A stretch of 10,783 nucleotides of DNA from an uncultured Mycoplasmatota bacterium. GTDB taxonomy: Bacteria > Bacillota_I > Bacilli_A > RF39 > UBA660. Positions 1 through 7,846 of this stretch are shown here, one piece after another. The position numbers and the translations under genes were made by a program. The stretch's first letter is position 1. The number at the start of each line of letters is the position of its first letter. The notes beneath the pieces are model-generated. The model saw only the letters and a program-made list of their open reading frames with translations. It was not told the DNA's origin and did not search any database. The DNA lies in contig UWSL01000047.1 of assembly GCA_900552975.1 (NCBI GenBank), positions 1 through 10,783 on the forward strand, written 5' to 3'.

Positions 1-1065
1 AAGAAAAATTAAATTAATAAAATATATTACCGCTAATATTAAAGGAATGAACAAATAAAAATCTGAGGGGTGAATAGTAAAATCTGGAATAGCCTGTAAG
101 TTCAAAACATCATAAAAAGAATTAAATACACTAAAATTATCAAGTAATAAACTAGAAAAAATAGTTAATCCCCAAGTAATAATCAAATTTAATAACAGAT
201 TATATTTCAATAAATGATTGTTATCACTATTGTTTAATTTATTATAGTAGTATAATCCAAATGCATATATAGAAATTAGTATTTTATTAGAAATAATAAC
301 AGAAAAAGTTGGCACTAAAGCAAGATAGACTTTCTGAATTATTCCAAAATTTTCATACTCAGGATACCATGATAATACTTCTAAAGTATTTCTCAAGGAA
401 TTACCAGGACATATAAATATTATAAAAAGTGATATTAAAGAAAGAACTAATAAAAATAACGGATAATAATTAAATATACTCTTTTTATAACAAATATATA
501 TAAATACAATAGAAAAACCAAATATTAAACAACACATTTGTTCTTGATTTAAAGCTACTAACAATGAAAAAAACGAAATCACATAATCAAATACTGTTAT
601 TTTCTTACCATCTAAAATTTTTCTAAGTGGTAATAGTGCTACTAACCCCATTGCCCCTGTCCAACAGTAAACAATAGTTGTAGAAACCCATCCAGCAGAA
701 TATAAAATCAAAAACGGAAATAAAAGAAGCGTAAGACATGTAAAGGAATTAGATTTAAAATCAAAATTCGTAAACAATTTTGCAATTGAAAAAGCAATTA
801 TGGTAAACATTAAAGAGTCAGCAATACGCCAATAGTTTATATTTAACGAGTCAAAAGTAACTTCAAGAAATTCTAAAACAATTCTTGAAGACCAAGTATT
901 CCATCTTCCACCAAGCCACTTAAAAACATGTTCAACAGTTCCAAACATTAAATCATCATTAAATTGTCTTGTATTAATATGGAGTAAAAGAATTAAAATA
1001 AAATATATAATAAAAGGGATAAATACATAAGCTCTGCTTTCCTTTATTTTTTTCAAGACTACCAC
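1..1065 (-). CDS. Polytopic membrane protein, DUF6056-like, candidate GT-C glycosyltransferase (3' end cut by window edge)
   Basis: An open frame of 355 codons runs off the left edge with no stop. It reads as a strongly hydrophobic protein with many membrane helices. After a basic N-terminus, helix 1 spans about residues 13-30. A loop follows with an acidic NDD motif (36-38) and GRWNTWSSR (53-61), and further in there is a VALNQEQ segment. One helix followed by an acidic pair in the first external loop is the usual GT-C glycosyltransferase layout, and the overall pattern resembles DUF6056 proteins. Start: no ATG is available in frame. GTG at 1065-1063 lies a few bases after AAAGAAAG and overlaps the previous gene's stop; TTG at 1056-1054 is the alternative. 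It is last in the visible operon. The inferred role is adding a sugar to the exported polymer from a lipid-linked donor. An O-antigen-polymerase-type protein is possible but less likely. The membrane-protein call is firm; the family call is moderate. Confidence 0.72.
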   Translation of the reverse strand, partial: MVVLKKIKESRAYVFIPFIIYFILILLLHINTRQFNDDLMFGTVEHVFKWLGGRWNTWSSRIVLEFLEVTFDSLNINYWRIADSLMFTIIAFSIAKLFTNFDFKSNSFTCLTLLLFPFLILYSAGWVSTTIVYCWTGAMGLVALLPLRKILDGKKITVFDYVISFFSLLVALNQEQMCCLIFGFSIVFIYICYKKSIFNYYPLFLLVLSLISLFIIFICPGNSLRNTLEVLSWYPEYENFGIIQKVYLALVPTFSVIISNKILISIYAFGLYYYNKLNNSDNNHLLKYNLLLNLIITWGLTIFSSLLLDNFSVFNSFYDVLNLQAIPDFTIHPSDFYLFIPLILAVIYFINLIFL

Positions 1066-2279
1066 AACTTTCTTTTTATAAATTTAGAAACTATATTTTT
1101 CTTAAAAATTGCAAATGCAAAATTTTTTTTATAGACATCATACGCCTTTTTCTTAATATCTTCATAATTTTCTTTATCCGATATGATATTTTCAATTGCA
1201 TTTTTCATAGATTCTGTCGATTTTTTAGTAAAAATATAACCACTTTCGCCATCTTTTATAAATGAAGACGTTCCCGTTCCATCAGAACATATAACAATTT
1301 TTTTTAGCATCATACACTCTGTGGCAACAACTGGTAAAGGGTCATCCAAAGATGGCACTATAATAGCATCCACACTATTGAATAATTTTAATAACTCTTC
1401 TCTTTTCATAGAAGGAAATCTAAAAATAAAATTATTATTCTCTATAAGTTTATCTAACCTATTAACTTGTTCCCTACCATAATCATCAGTTGCATCACCA
1501 ACAAAATAATACTCAACATTATTATTAATTGAAGCTGGAGAACTTTCAATAGTATCAATCAAATACCTTTGACCCTTTCGTTCATTGAAAGTTCCAACAC
1601 ATACCATTTTAAACTTATCATTATCTTTAACTAATTGTGAATTATCATTAATCTCAACATTTTGAACTCCATAAGGCATTATTTTTTGACTATAATCAAA
1701 ATTTCTACTCTTTAATATATTGGATGAATATTCACTAACACAATATGTTTCTATATTATTACCAATTTCTTTAGGTAACAATTGTTGTAGCCATGGTATA
1801 TCCACAATTGTTGTACCCTCATGAATCCACCAAACAATTCTATTATCAGTATTTTTATAGTGATTAATAAAGTTAAACAATACCAATGTATTAAAAATTG
1901 AAAAAGAAAAATCATTTATAAAATCATCAATTATAATATGTTCATTTGTTTTAGATAAATCAAATTCAATATCTTTCATTCTCTCATCAATTATCACGGG
2001 AATACCATAATCAACAATATCTTGAGTTAAAGGTCCATTTTCTAAAGAAATAAACAAAACAAAATAATTCATTTCTTTTAATATTTTAGCGACATCAAAC
2101 AAAACAATTGGTGCACCAGTTCGCCCCATTTCATGAGAAAATAATAAAACACGTTTTTTCAAATGAGATGGAGAAATCTTTTTCTTTAAAAAATATACAT
2201 CTCCATATTTTTCACTAAAATTATGATTTGCTCCAACATTTTCATTTAAATACTTAATATAACTTTCAAAAAGCCCCAT
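1059..2279 (-). CDS. GT4-type (GT-B fold) glycosyltransferase
   Basis: A 406-residue retaining-type glycosyltransferase that should act in the cytoplasm, moving a sugar from a nucleotide-sugar donor to the growing lipid-linked glycan. After about 40 extra N-terminal residues, the first Rossmann domain starts at LLFSHEMGRTGAP (45-57), the glycine-containing loop of this fold, and includes WWIHE (150-154). The second domain starts near residue 223 with VGTFNERKGQ (228-237), the donor-phosphate loop. It carries PSLDDPLPVVATE (309-321), the position of the E-x7-E motif, with aspartate (D313) replacing the first glutamate. The C-terminus is basic and amphipathic, ending KRKLW. GAAGGTG five bases before the ATG supports the start. 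The gene follows the stop of the upstream didomain glycosyltransferase by about 20 bases, and its stop overlaps or abuts the next gene's start. The sugar specificity cannot be read from the sequence. Confidence 0.93.
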   Translation of the reverse strand: MGLFESYIKYLNENVGANHNFSEKYGDVYFLKKKISPSHLKKRVLLFSHEMGRTGAPIVLFDVAKILKEMNYFVLFISLENGPLTQDIVDYGIPVIIDERMKDIEFDLSKTNEHIIIDDFINDFSFSIFNTLVLFNFINHYKNTDNRIVWWIHEGTTIVDIPWLQQLLPKEIGNNIETYCVSEYSSNILKSRNFDYSQKIMPYGVQNVEINDNSQLVKDNDKFKMVCVGTFNERKGQRYLIDTIESSPASINNNVEYYFVGDATDDYGREQVNRLDKLIENNNFIFRFPSMKREELLKLFNSVDAIIVPSLDDPLPVVATECMMLKKIVICSDGTGTSSFIKDGESGYIFTKKSTESMKNAIENIISDKENYEDIKKKAYDVYKKNFAFAIFKKNIVSKFIKRKLW

Positions 2280-2300
2280 ACCAACACCTTCTTTATAAAA

Positions 2301-4490
2301 TTATTTCCCCTTTATTTTTCTATAAACCTTCTTTACAAATTTTGGCGCCCTTATTTTAGATATTATTCTCCATTTTAATGTTCCAAAAACCCAAGATGAA
2401 TCATCATATGAAACTACAGGTTTAGTATGACAACTATCTTTCATTAATTGAGATATAACATCTCTATCAATAAATCCTTCTTTTTGAGAATTAGCTGTAT
2501 AATATGGAACATATTTTTCAGCCATTTCTTTTGAAGTTATAATTTTATACTTATTAATTGCATCTATTTTTCTACTATAATCTTCATTATTAGAAAGTAT
2601 TTTATTTATTTCATCTGCAATATCTTTAACATCTGTCTTTGGATCTATAAGCCAACCTAAATTGTATTTTTTTATTCTTTCTGCTATTGCTCCAAAATCA
2701 AAAGAAATAACCGGAATACCACAAGCAATTGCTTCAGTCATCGTATAAGAATAAGTTTCTGGCCAAATTGAAAACAAACAAATCAATTTAATATTATTAT
2801 TTTGTAATAAATCCTTTAAATCCTCTCTAACATAGGTTCCATGATTTATAAAATGCTTATTTGAAGCCTTATAAACACTATTAATCTTTCCAAACAAATG
2901 AACTGTTCCATTAATCATATCTTTGTTAATAAACTGTTCCAAAATTTTACTGCCTTTATGAACACCTATGCCACCTATAAATGCTATATCATTAGTTTCA
3001 TCAAGAACTAACTCTGTCTTATCTTTCTTGATATCTATACCATGTTCAATTACTTCAATATCATTTGCATAAATTTCTAGGATTTCCTTTTTAGTAGCCT
3101 CAGAAGGAACAATTATCTTATATGCATTATCAAGCACTCTTTGCCACTCTTTTCGCCATGAATCTATATTTAACCATGAACCATATCTATAGTGTAAGCA
3201 ATCAGCACATTTTTGATTATCAATTTTTTCACAATAATCTTTATCTTTATATAATTTATTAATAAGTGGACATTGTGAATAAAAATCATGCAATGTAATC
3301 ATATATTTTATATTGTTTTCTTTAAATACATCAACCAAATCAAAATAATGTCCTATTATATGATGAATATGAACAAAAGAAATTTTATATAACTTTATAA
3401 CTTTATCTAATAATTTTTTATACTCACTATTATAAAAATGTAATTCAGTCATTCCTTCAAATATTGAAGGAAAAGTAACTTCACATTCACTATTTTCAAA
3501 GTAAGAATAAACTTTATAAACACCATTTTCAGGAGTAAATATATGAAAATTAAATTTATCTCTCATATTTTTTATAAGATCCCAAGCATGCAACGTTGTT
3601 CCACCTAAATTAGTTTTTATATTTCTCCAATCATGGATCATAAACATAATATTAGGTCTTTCAAGTTTATTTCCAATTGAAAAGGCAATATTTCGACCAA
3701 TATACTCAATAGGTCTATTCTGTACCCATACATCAAGTCTATGTTTATAATCAGGATATTTTTCTTGTAAAACTCTTTGACCATCTGCAATTAATGCTTC
3801 TTTAGAATCTAAAAAAGATTTTGATTCTTTATGTAATATATATGTGTTATCACACAAAACATTTCTGAAACCATAATTTAAACATCTAAAGCAGAAATCA
3901 TTTTCTTCACCATAACCCTTGCCATAAGATTCTTGATCAAAGAACCCAACAACATCTAAAACTTCCCTTTTAATATATAAGCAAAAGCCATGACCAGTAG
4001 GTAAATCTGGATAATCATTAAAAGAACATTCTTCAACGATTTTTCCCATTTCTTCCAAAGTATATCCTTTAGGTAGATCATTAGGGACAAATATCTCTGG
4101 AACACTAGCCAATGTTGCATTATTAGATAATGGTGTAACTGTCGCAATACTATCAGATGAATATGCACATTTTTGCATTTTATCTAACCAATTAGAAGTA
4201 ACTTCAGTATCAGAATTTAACAACAAGACATCATTTTTTGATTCTTTCATTCCTCTATTAACTGTTCCAACAAATCCTAAATTTTCCTCATTATCTAAAT
4301 AAATTATTTCTTTTCTATATTTATCAGCATATTTTTTTAACATTGGTTTAATTCTCTCATCAGGACTAGCATCATTTATAAGATACAAATAGTTTCCTTC
4401 AAATTTTGTATTTTTCATCACAGACTCGATACATTCAATTACATCATCATAAGCATTATAAATTGGTATAATAACATCACATTTTTTCAT
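2301..4490 (-). CDS. Two-domain glycosyltransferase, GT2 fused to GT4
   Basis: A 729-residue protein joining two complete glycosyltransferase modules. Residues 1-240 are a GT2 (GT-A fold) domain: VIIPIYN (6-12), IND (38-40), the metal/donor motif LLLNSD (89-94), PTGHGF (164-169), and the catalytic-base region GEENDF (194-199), followed by H220. From about 278 there is a GT4 (GT-B) domain: NLGGTT (294-299), HDFYSQCP (401-408), GGIGVHKG (506-513), and E578-x7-E586 in an IWPET context. Four cysteines (407, 420, 428, 431) form a compact group in the first GT-B half. The last 30 or so residues are basic and amphipathic. ATG 4490 is chosen because AAGGAGAG lies five bases before it. An ATG at 4517 would add nine residues but sits inside the previous gene with no clear ribosome site. 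The protein probably adds two successive sugars. Donors and linkages are unknown. Confidence 0.93.
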   Translation of the reverse strand: MKKCDVIIPIYNAYDDVIECIESVMKNTKFEGNYLYLINDASPDERIKPMLKKYADKYRKEIIYLDNEENLGFVGTVNRGMKESKNDVLLLNSDTEVTSNWLDKMQKCAYSSDSIATVTPLSNNATLASVPEIFVPNDLPKGYTLEEMGKIVEECSFNDYPDLPTGHGFCLYIKREVLDVVGFFDQESYGKGYGEENDFCFRCLNYGFRNVLCDNTYILHKESKSFLDSKEALIADGQRVLQEKYPDYKHRLDVWVQNRPIEYIGRNIAFSIGNKLERPNIMFMIHDWRNIKTNLGGTTLHAWDLIKNMRDKFNFHIFTPENGVYKVYSYFENSECEVTFPSIFEGMTELHFYNSEYKKLLDKVIKLYKISFVHIHHIIGHYFDLVDVFKENNIKYMITLHDFYSQCPLINKLYKDKDYCEKIDNQKCADCLHYRYGSWLNIDSWRKEWQRVLDNAYKIIVPSEATKKEILEIYANDIEVIEHGIDIKKDKTELVLDETNDIAFIGGIGVHKGSKILEQFINKDMINGTVHLFGKINSVYKASNKHFINHGTYVREDLKDLLQNNNIKLICLFSIWPETYSYTMTEAIACGIPVISFDFGAIAERIKKYNLGWLIDPKTDVKDIADEINKILSNNEDYSRKIDAINKYKIITSKEMAEKYVPYYTANSQKEGFIDRDVISQLMKDSCHTKPVVSYDDSSWVFGTLKWRIISKIRAPKFVKKVYRKIKGK

Positions 4491-4491
4491 T

Positions 4492-5547
4492 TTAACTCTC
4501 CTTACTACATAATTCATTTTTTAATTCATTAACAAATTGTCCAGCTTTTTTCTGTGAATTTTTACTAATTTTACAAGTTGACATTATAACTTTTTGAACT
4601 CTTTCAACTTCTTCTATTTTTAAATTTTTATCAAGTGTATTAGTAACACTTCCTTGATGAACTCTATGATAGTTTAAAGAATCAGACGAATATGAAATTG
4701 AATAATTTTTAATATAGTTAGCATAAAAATACCAATCTCCAGATAATTTATATTGCTGAGCACTCTTTAAAATATCTATAAAATTATTATTTTTCCTTTT
4801 ATCAAAAATAACGGCTGAGGCATTGGTTATTGAGTTATTTATAGCCAAAGATTCATTAATAAAGTCATTTCCTCTTTTTACAAAAGATGTTTTAAAAATG
4901 TTTTCCTTATAAGGATCTGTCCAAACTCTAAAATCTTTATATATAACATTTTCCTCTTCATCTATACCTTTCGACTCTGTAAATAATAAGGCAACATCAT
5001 CATTTAAAAAACCTTGCATAGCAACATTAAGAAAATACTTACTACATAAATCATCAGCCTCGGCAATCCATAAATAATCTCCAGTTGATAACTCAAATGC
5101 TTTTTGCCATTGCTTAAAAACACAACCACTATTTTTTTTATTTTTAACAAATTTCACAATAATATCAGGTTTAACTTTTTTTAAATTATTAACTATATTT
5201 TCAATAATTCTCACACTATTATCAGTTGAACAATCATCTAAAATAATTAGTTCATAAATTGGATAACTTTGATTAACAATTGATTCAATTCTTTTTCCTA
5301 TATAATTAGCATAATTATAATTTGGAATAACAACACTAACTTTTTTTATAGGTGTCTTTTTAAATCTTTGAAAGTAATTAATTTTTATTCTATTTTTATT
5401 GCAATACTTTTTTATCAAAATAATTAATAAAGATAAAATTAAAATGCAAAAAATCATTTTAGAAACAAATTCCATTTTTAATATTATTGAGAAAATGAAT
5501 AAGAGTAGTTCTAAAATTAAAATGCCCATAAATAATTTTCTCTTCAT
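4492..5547 (-). CDS. GT2 glycosyltransferase with N-terminal membrane hairpin
   Basis: A 351-residue GT2 (GT-A fold) glycosyltransferase. Two hydrophobic segments (about 5-23 and 28-45), separated by a short Lys/Glu turn, should form a membrane hairpin leaving the catalytic domain in the cytoplasm. The GT2 domain begins near residue 68: VSVVIPNYN (70-78), LDD (103-105), WIAEADD (160-166) at the metal-binding DxD position, and SGDW (269-272) at the catalytic base. A YHRVH motif (293-297) is seen in many GT2 enzymes of surface-polysaccharide loci. TAGGAG seven bases before the ATG supports the start. The gene lies 25 bases after the upstream didomain gene, and its stop sits one base before the next gene's ATG. 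GT2 enzymes that make polyprenyl-phosphate sugars usually carry their membrane helices at the C-terminus, so that role is possible but not indicated. Confident as a GT2; its substrate is unknown. Confidence 0.92.
   Translation of the reverse strand: MKRKLFMGILILELLLFIFSIILKMEFVSKMIFCILILSLLIILIKKYCNKNRIKINYFQRFKKTPIKKVSVVIPNYNYANYIGKRIESIVNQSYPIYELIILDDCSTDNSVRIIENIVNNLKKVKPDIIVKFVKNKKNSGCVFKQWQKAFELSTGDYLWIAEADDLCSKYFLNVAMQGFLNDDVALLFTESKGIDEEENVIYKDFRVWTDPYKENIFKTSFVKRGNDFINESLAINNSITNASAVIFDKRKNNNFIDILKSAQQYKLSGDWYFYANYIKNYSISYSSDSLNYHRVHQGSVTNTLDKNLKIEEVERVQKVIMSTCKISKNSQKKAGQFVNELKNELCSKES
4496..4503 (-). promoter_or_regulatory. Ribosome binding site that fixes the start at 4490
   Basis: On the minus strand AAGGAGAG is followed by TTAAA and ATG at 4490-4488. 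It is formed by the final Lys-Glu-Ser codons of the preceding glycosyltransferase gene, whose TAA stop lies between this site and the start codon. The spacing of five bases is near ideal, which favours this start over the upstream in-frame ATG at 4517 and suggests translational coupling. Confidence 0.8.
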
Positions 5548-5572
5548 ACTTTTACTCCTAACTAACCCAATT

Positions 5573-7828
5573 TTATTTTTTCTTTAAAGTAAGTACTATT
5601 TTTCGCCAAATTGGTATTTTCCACAAAATATTTCTAATTTTATTTTTTATTTTTCTTAAACCTTTTTTGATAATATAAAATTTTTCTCTTGGTGGCTGCC
5701 CATATATTTTTCTTTCATATTCACTAACTAACCATGAATACAATCCTTTATTACCCAAGTAATATTGATTTAATAATTCTTTATAAATATCAATATTTTT
5801 AATAGAATTATCATCTGTTTTTTTCAACAAAGTCAAACTAGCAAATTCTTCAGTCATTTTTTCCACCATATGATTAATTGTAAATTTGTCCAAAATTCTT
5901 TTACGACAAGCTTTTTTATAATTATCTATATTGTTATAAACTTTAATTAAGCCATCAACATAGTTTCCTACCTCTATATCAGAATAAACAAAATTATTAA
6001 TTTCACTTTCTTTTTGTAAACACGGAACAATCACGCCAGTTTTTTCATTAATAAGTTCCTTTTGTCCTCCAACATCTGCTGACACTACAGGGACTCCCAT
6101 TGATAATGATTCATATGCTGTCAAAGCTAATCCTTCTTTAATTGAACAATTTAAAGTAATATCACTTATTGCATAAATTTCATCAGGTTTTCTAGATACA
6201 CCCAAAAACATTACATTTTCTTCTAAGTCATTTGCTTTTGCAATATTTTTTATTACTTGTAACAAAGGGCCATCACCAACTACTAAAAACAATAAATCTT
6301 TAATCTTATTTTTTTTAACAGTTTCTTCAATAATCCTCATTAACAAATAAGGTCTTTTCTGTAAATCAATTCTTGCAATCATTGAAATAACAAACTTTTC
6401 ACTGCTAATTTTATATTTTTTTCTTAATTCAACTCTATCATACTTAGAAGGATCAAACTTATTTGCATCTACTCCGATATAAACAGTCCCTAACTTTTTT
6501 TTATCAACTTTAAAATATTCATGCATAATTTTTTCACTATTTGCATTACAAAATAAAGTTCTATCAATTACCGAAGTAACAGCAGCCGAATCACGTGAAT
6601 AACCACCATTTCGGTTGTACCATTCTTCCATATGAATATAATCCATTATAGGAATAGTTGGATGCATAGCATGTAAATATGGTAACATTTCATAGCCTGT
6701 TGTACTATTGGTATTAAAGATGATATCAATATTACGAGTTTCAATTATATAATTTACAAAAGCTGTCCAATCTTTGCAATCAATAAAAGTTGATAAATCA
6801 AACAAATCATCACACACTTCTTCAAACTTTTGACGCCACACATACTCTGTTGGTTGTGTTGATAATAACGTTATACTATATTTTTCTTTATCTATCATAG
6901 AAAACAAATCTAAATTAAATTTATCCGCACCACCAAGTGTCATCCAAGGAACTATAACTAAAATATTTGTTTTATTATTTCTTTTATAACGGGGTTTTAA
7001 AATATCTACAGAATCTGTTATACCGTCCCAATTATAAACTTCTCGTGGAAATTCTATCGGATTTACATCATCAAGAATTTTTGAAGCATATTTATTAACT
7101 AAATTCATATTATCTTTGTGACTTTCAAGAGCAGTTTGAAATTCACCTGAATTTTTTTTCTTTCTATACCAAAAACCATAATAACTCATATGAACTGGAT
7201 AATAACCTTTAGCTAATAATTTTAACCACAAAATCCAATCTTCGTATAAACCTTTTCCTTCCAACTTAAACCCAGAAACATCATTAAAAGCATCTTTTCT
7301 TATTAGAGCTGAATTAACTAACAAATTTTCTTTTTTCATTTGTTCAGTAGAAAATTTTTTATTCCATAAACTATGATAACCATCAAAATTAACAACATCG
7401 CTATAACACCATGCTGCTTCTTTATTAATACTTAAAGTAAAATAAGCGATTTCTAAAAAAGTTTTTTCGACCAAATCATCATCATCTATGAAAAAAATAT
7501 ATTTACTATTTTTATTAGATTTAGTCACTCCATAGTCACGTGCCTTAGCCGGGCCTTCGTTTTTTTTATGTAAAACCTTTATTCGTGAATCAGTACTTTC
7601 AAGTTTTTCTAATACTTCTAGTGATTCTTTACTTGTACTTCCATCATCTACCACTAGCCACTCATAATATGGATATGTTTGATTTAAAATACAATTCATT
7701 GTTTGAAATATTAATTCACTAGAATTATAGGTAGGTGTAACAATACTTATTACAACATCATTTCCCTCATATTCTCTTTCTAATCTTGTACGACCAGGCT
7801 CTAAATCGTAATAAAAATTTTTATTCAT
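5573..7828 (-). CDS. Two-domain glycosyltransferase, GT2 fused to GT4
   Basis: A 751-residue bifunctional-type glycosyltransferase. An N-terminal GT2 domain covers about residues 24-250: VSIVTPTYN-like strand (26-35), VDDGS (60-64), GPAKAR (92-97), the metal site IDDDD (114-118), and YEDW (195-198) at the catalytic base. A linker leads to a GT4 (GT-B) domain from about 287: GGADKF (299-304), IHMEEW (398-403), the donor loop ARIDLQKRP (485-493), GDGP (518-521), and E565-x7-E573. The last 38 residues (714-751) are rich in Lys/Arg alternating with Ile/Leu/Trp, suggesting peripheral membrane contact. GGGAGG six bases before the ATG gives the strongest ribosome site in the window. The gene follows the exporter permease by 18 bases, so polymer assembly and export are co-transcribed. 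By architecture it could make a disaccharide repeat, acting processively or once. It shares its layout, but little obvious motif wording, with the second didomain protein downstream. Confidence 0.94.
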   Translation of the reverse strand: MNKNFYYDLEPGRTRLEREYEGNDVVISIVTPTYNSSELIFQTMNCILNQTYPYYEWLVVDDGSTSKESLEVLEKLESTDSRIKVLHKKNEGPAKARDYGVTKSNKNSKYIFFIDDDDLVEKTFLEIAYFTLSINKEAAWCYSDVVNFDGYHSLWNKKFSTEQMKKENLLVNSALIRKDAFNDVSGFKLEGKGLYEDWILWLKLLAKGYYPVHMSYYGFWYRKKKNSGEFQTALESHKDNMNLVNKYASKILDDVNPIEFPREVYNWDGITDSVDILKPRYKRNNKTNILVIVPWMTLGGADKFNLDLFSMIDKEKYSITLLSTQPTEYVWRQKFEEVCDDLFDLSTFIDCKDWTAFVNYIIETRNIDIIFNTNSTTGYEMLPYLHAMHPTIPIMDYIHMEEWYNRNGGYSRDSAAVTSVIDRTLFCNANSEKIMHEYFKVDKKKLGTVYIGVDANKFDPSKYDRVELRKKYKISSEKFVISMIARIDLQKRPYLLMRIIEETVKKNKIKDLLFLVVGDGPLLQVIKNIAKANDLEENVMFLGVSRKPDEIYAISDITLNCSIKEGLALTAYESLSMGVPVVSADVGGQKELINEKTGVIVPCLQKESEINNFVYSDIEVGNYVDGLIKVYNNIDNYKKACRKRILDKFTINHMVEKMTEEFASLTLLKKTDDNSIKNIDIYKELLNQYYLGNKGLYSWLVSEYERKIYGQPPREKFYIIKKGLRKIKNKIRNILWKIPIWRKIVLTLKKK

Positions 7829-7846
7829 AAAAAACCTCCCACTTAA

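Noticed and set aside
3956..4168. Minus-strand open frame of 70 codons
   Set aside because: It lies wholly inside the didomain glycosyltransferase gene in another frame. The host frame has clear GT2 motifs there, so this is a shadow.
4491..4517. Longer N-terminus (nine more residues, ATG at 4517) for the didomain glycosyltransferase
   Set aside because: The extra residues overlap the preceding gene and have no ribosome site as good as AAGGAGAG before ATG 4490. GT2 domains usually begin close to the VIIPIYN strand, as with the shorter start.
5399..5587. Plus-strand open frame of 62 codons
   Set aside because: It lies antisense to the start of the membrane-hairpin GT2 gene and the end of the didomain gene. 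Its hydrophobic translation mirrors AT-rich coding sequence, and no convincing function can be assigned.
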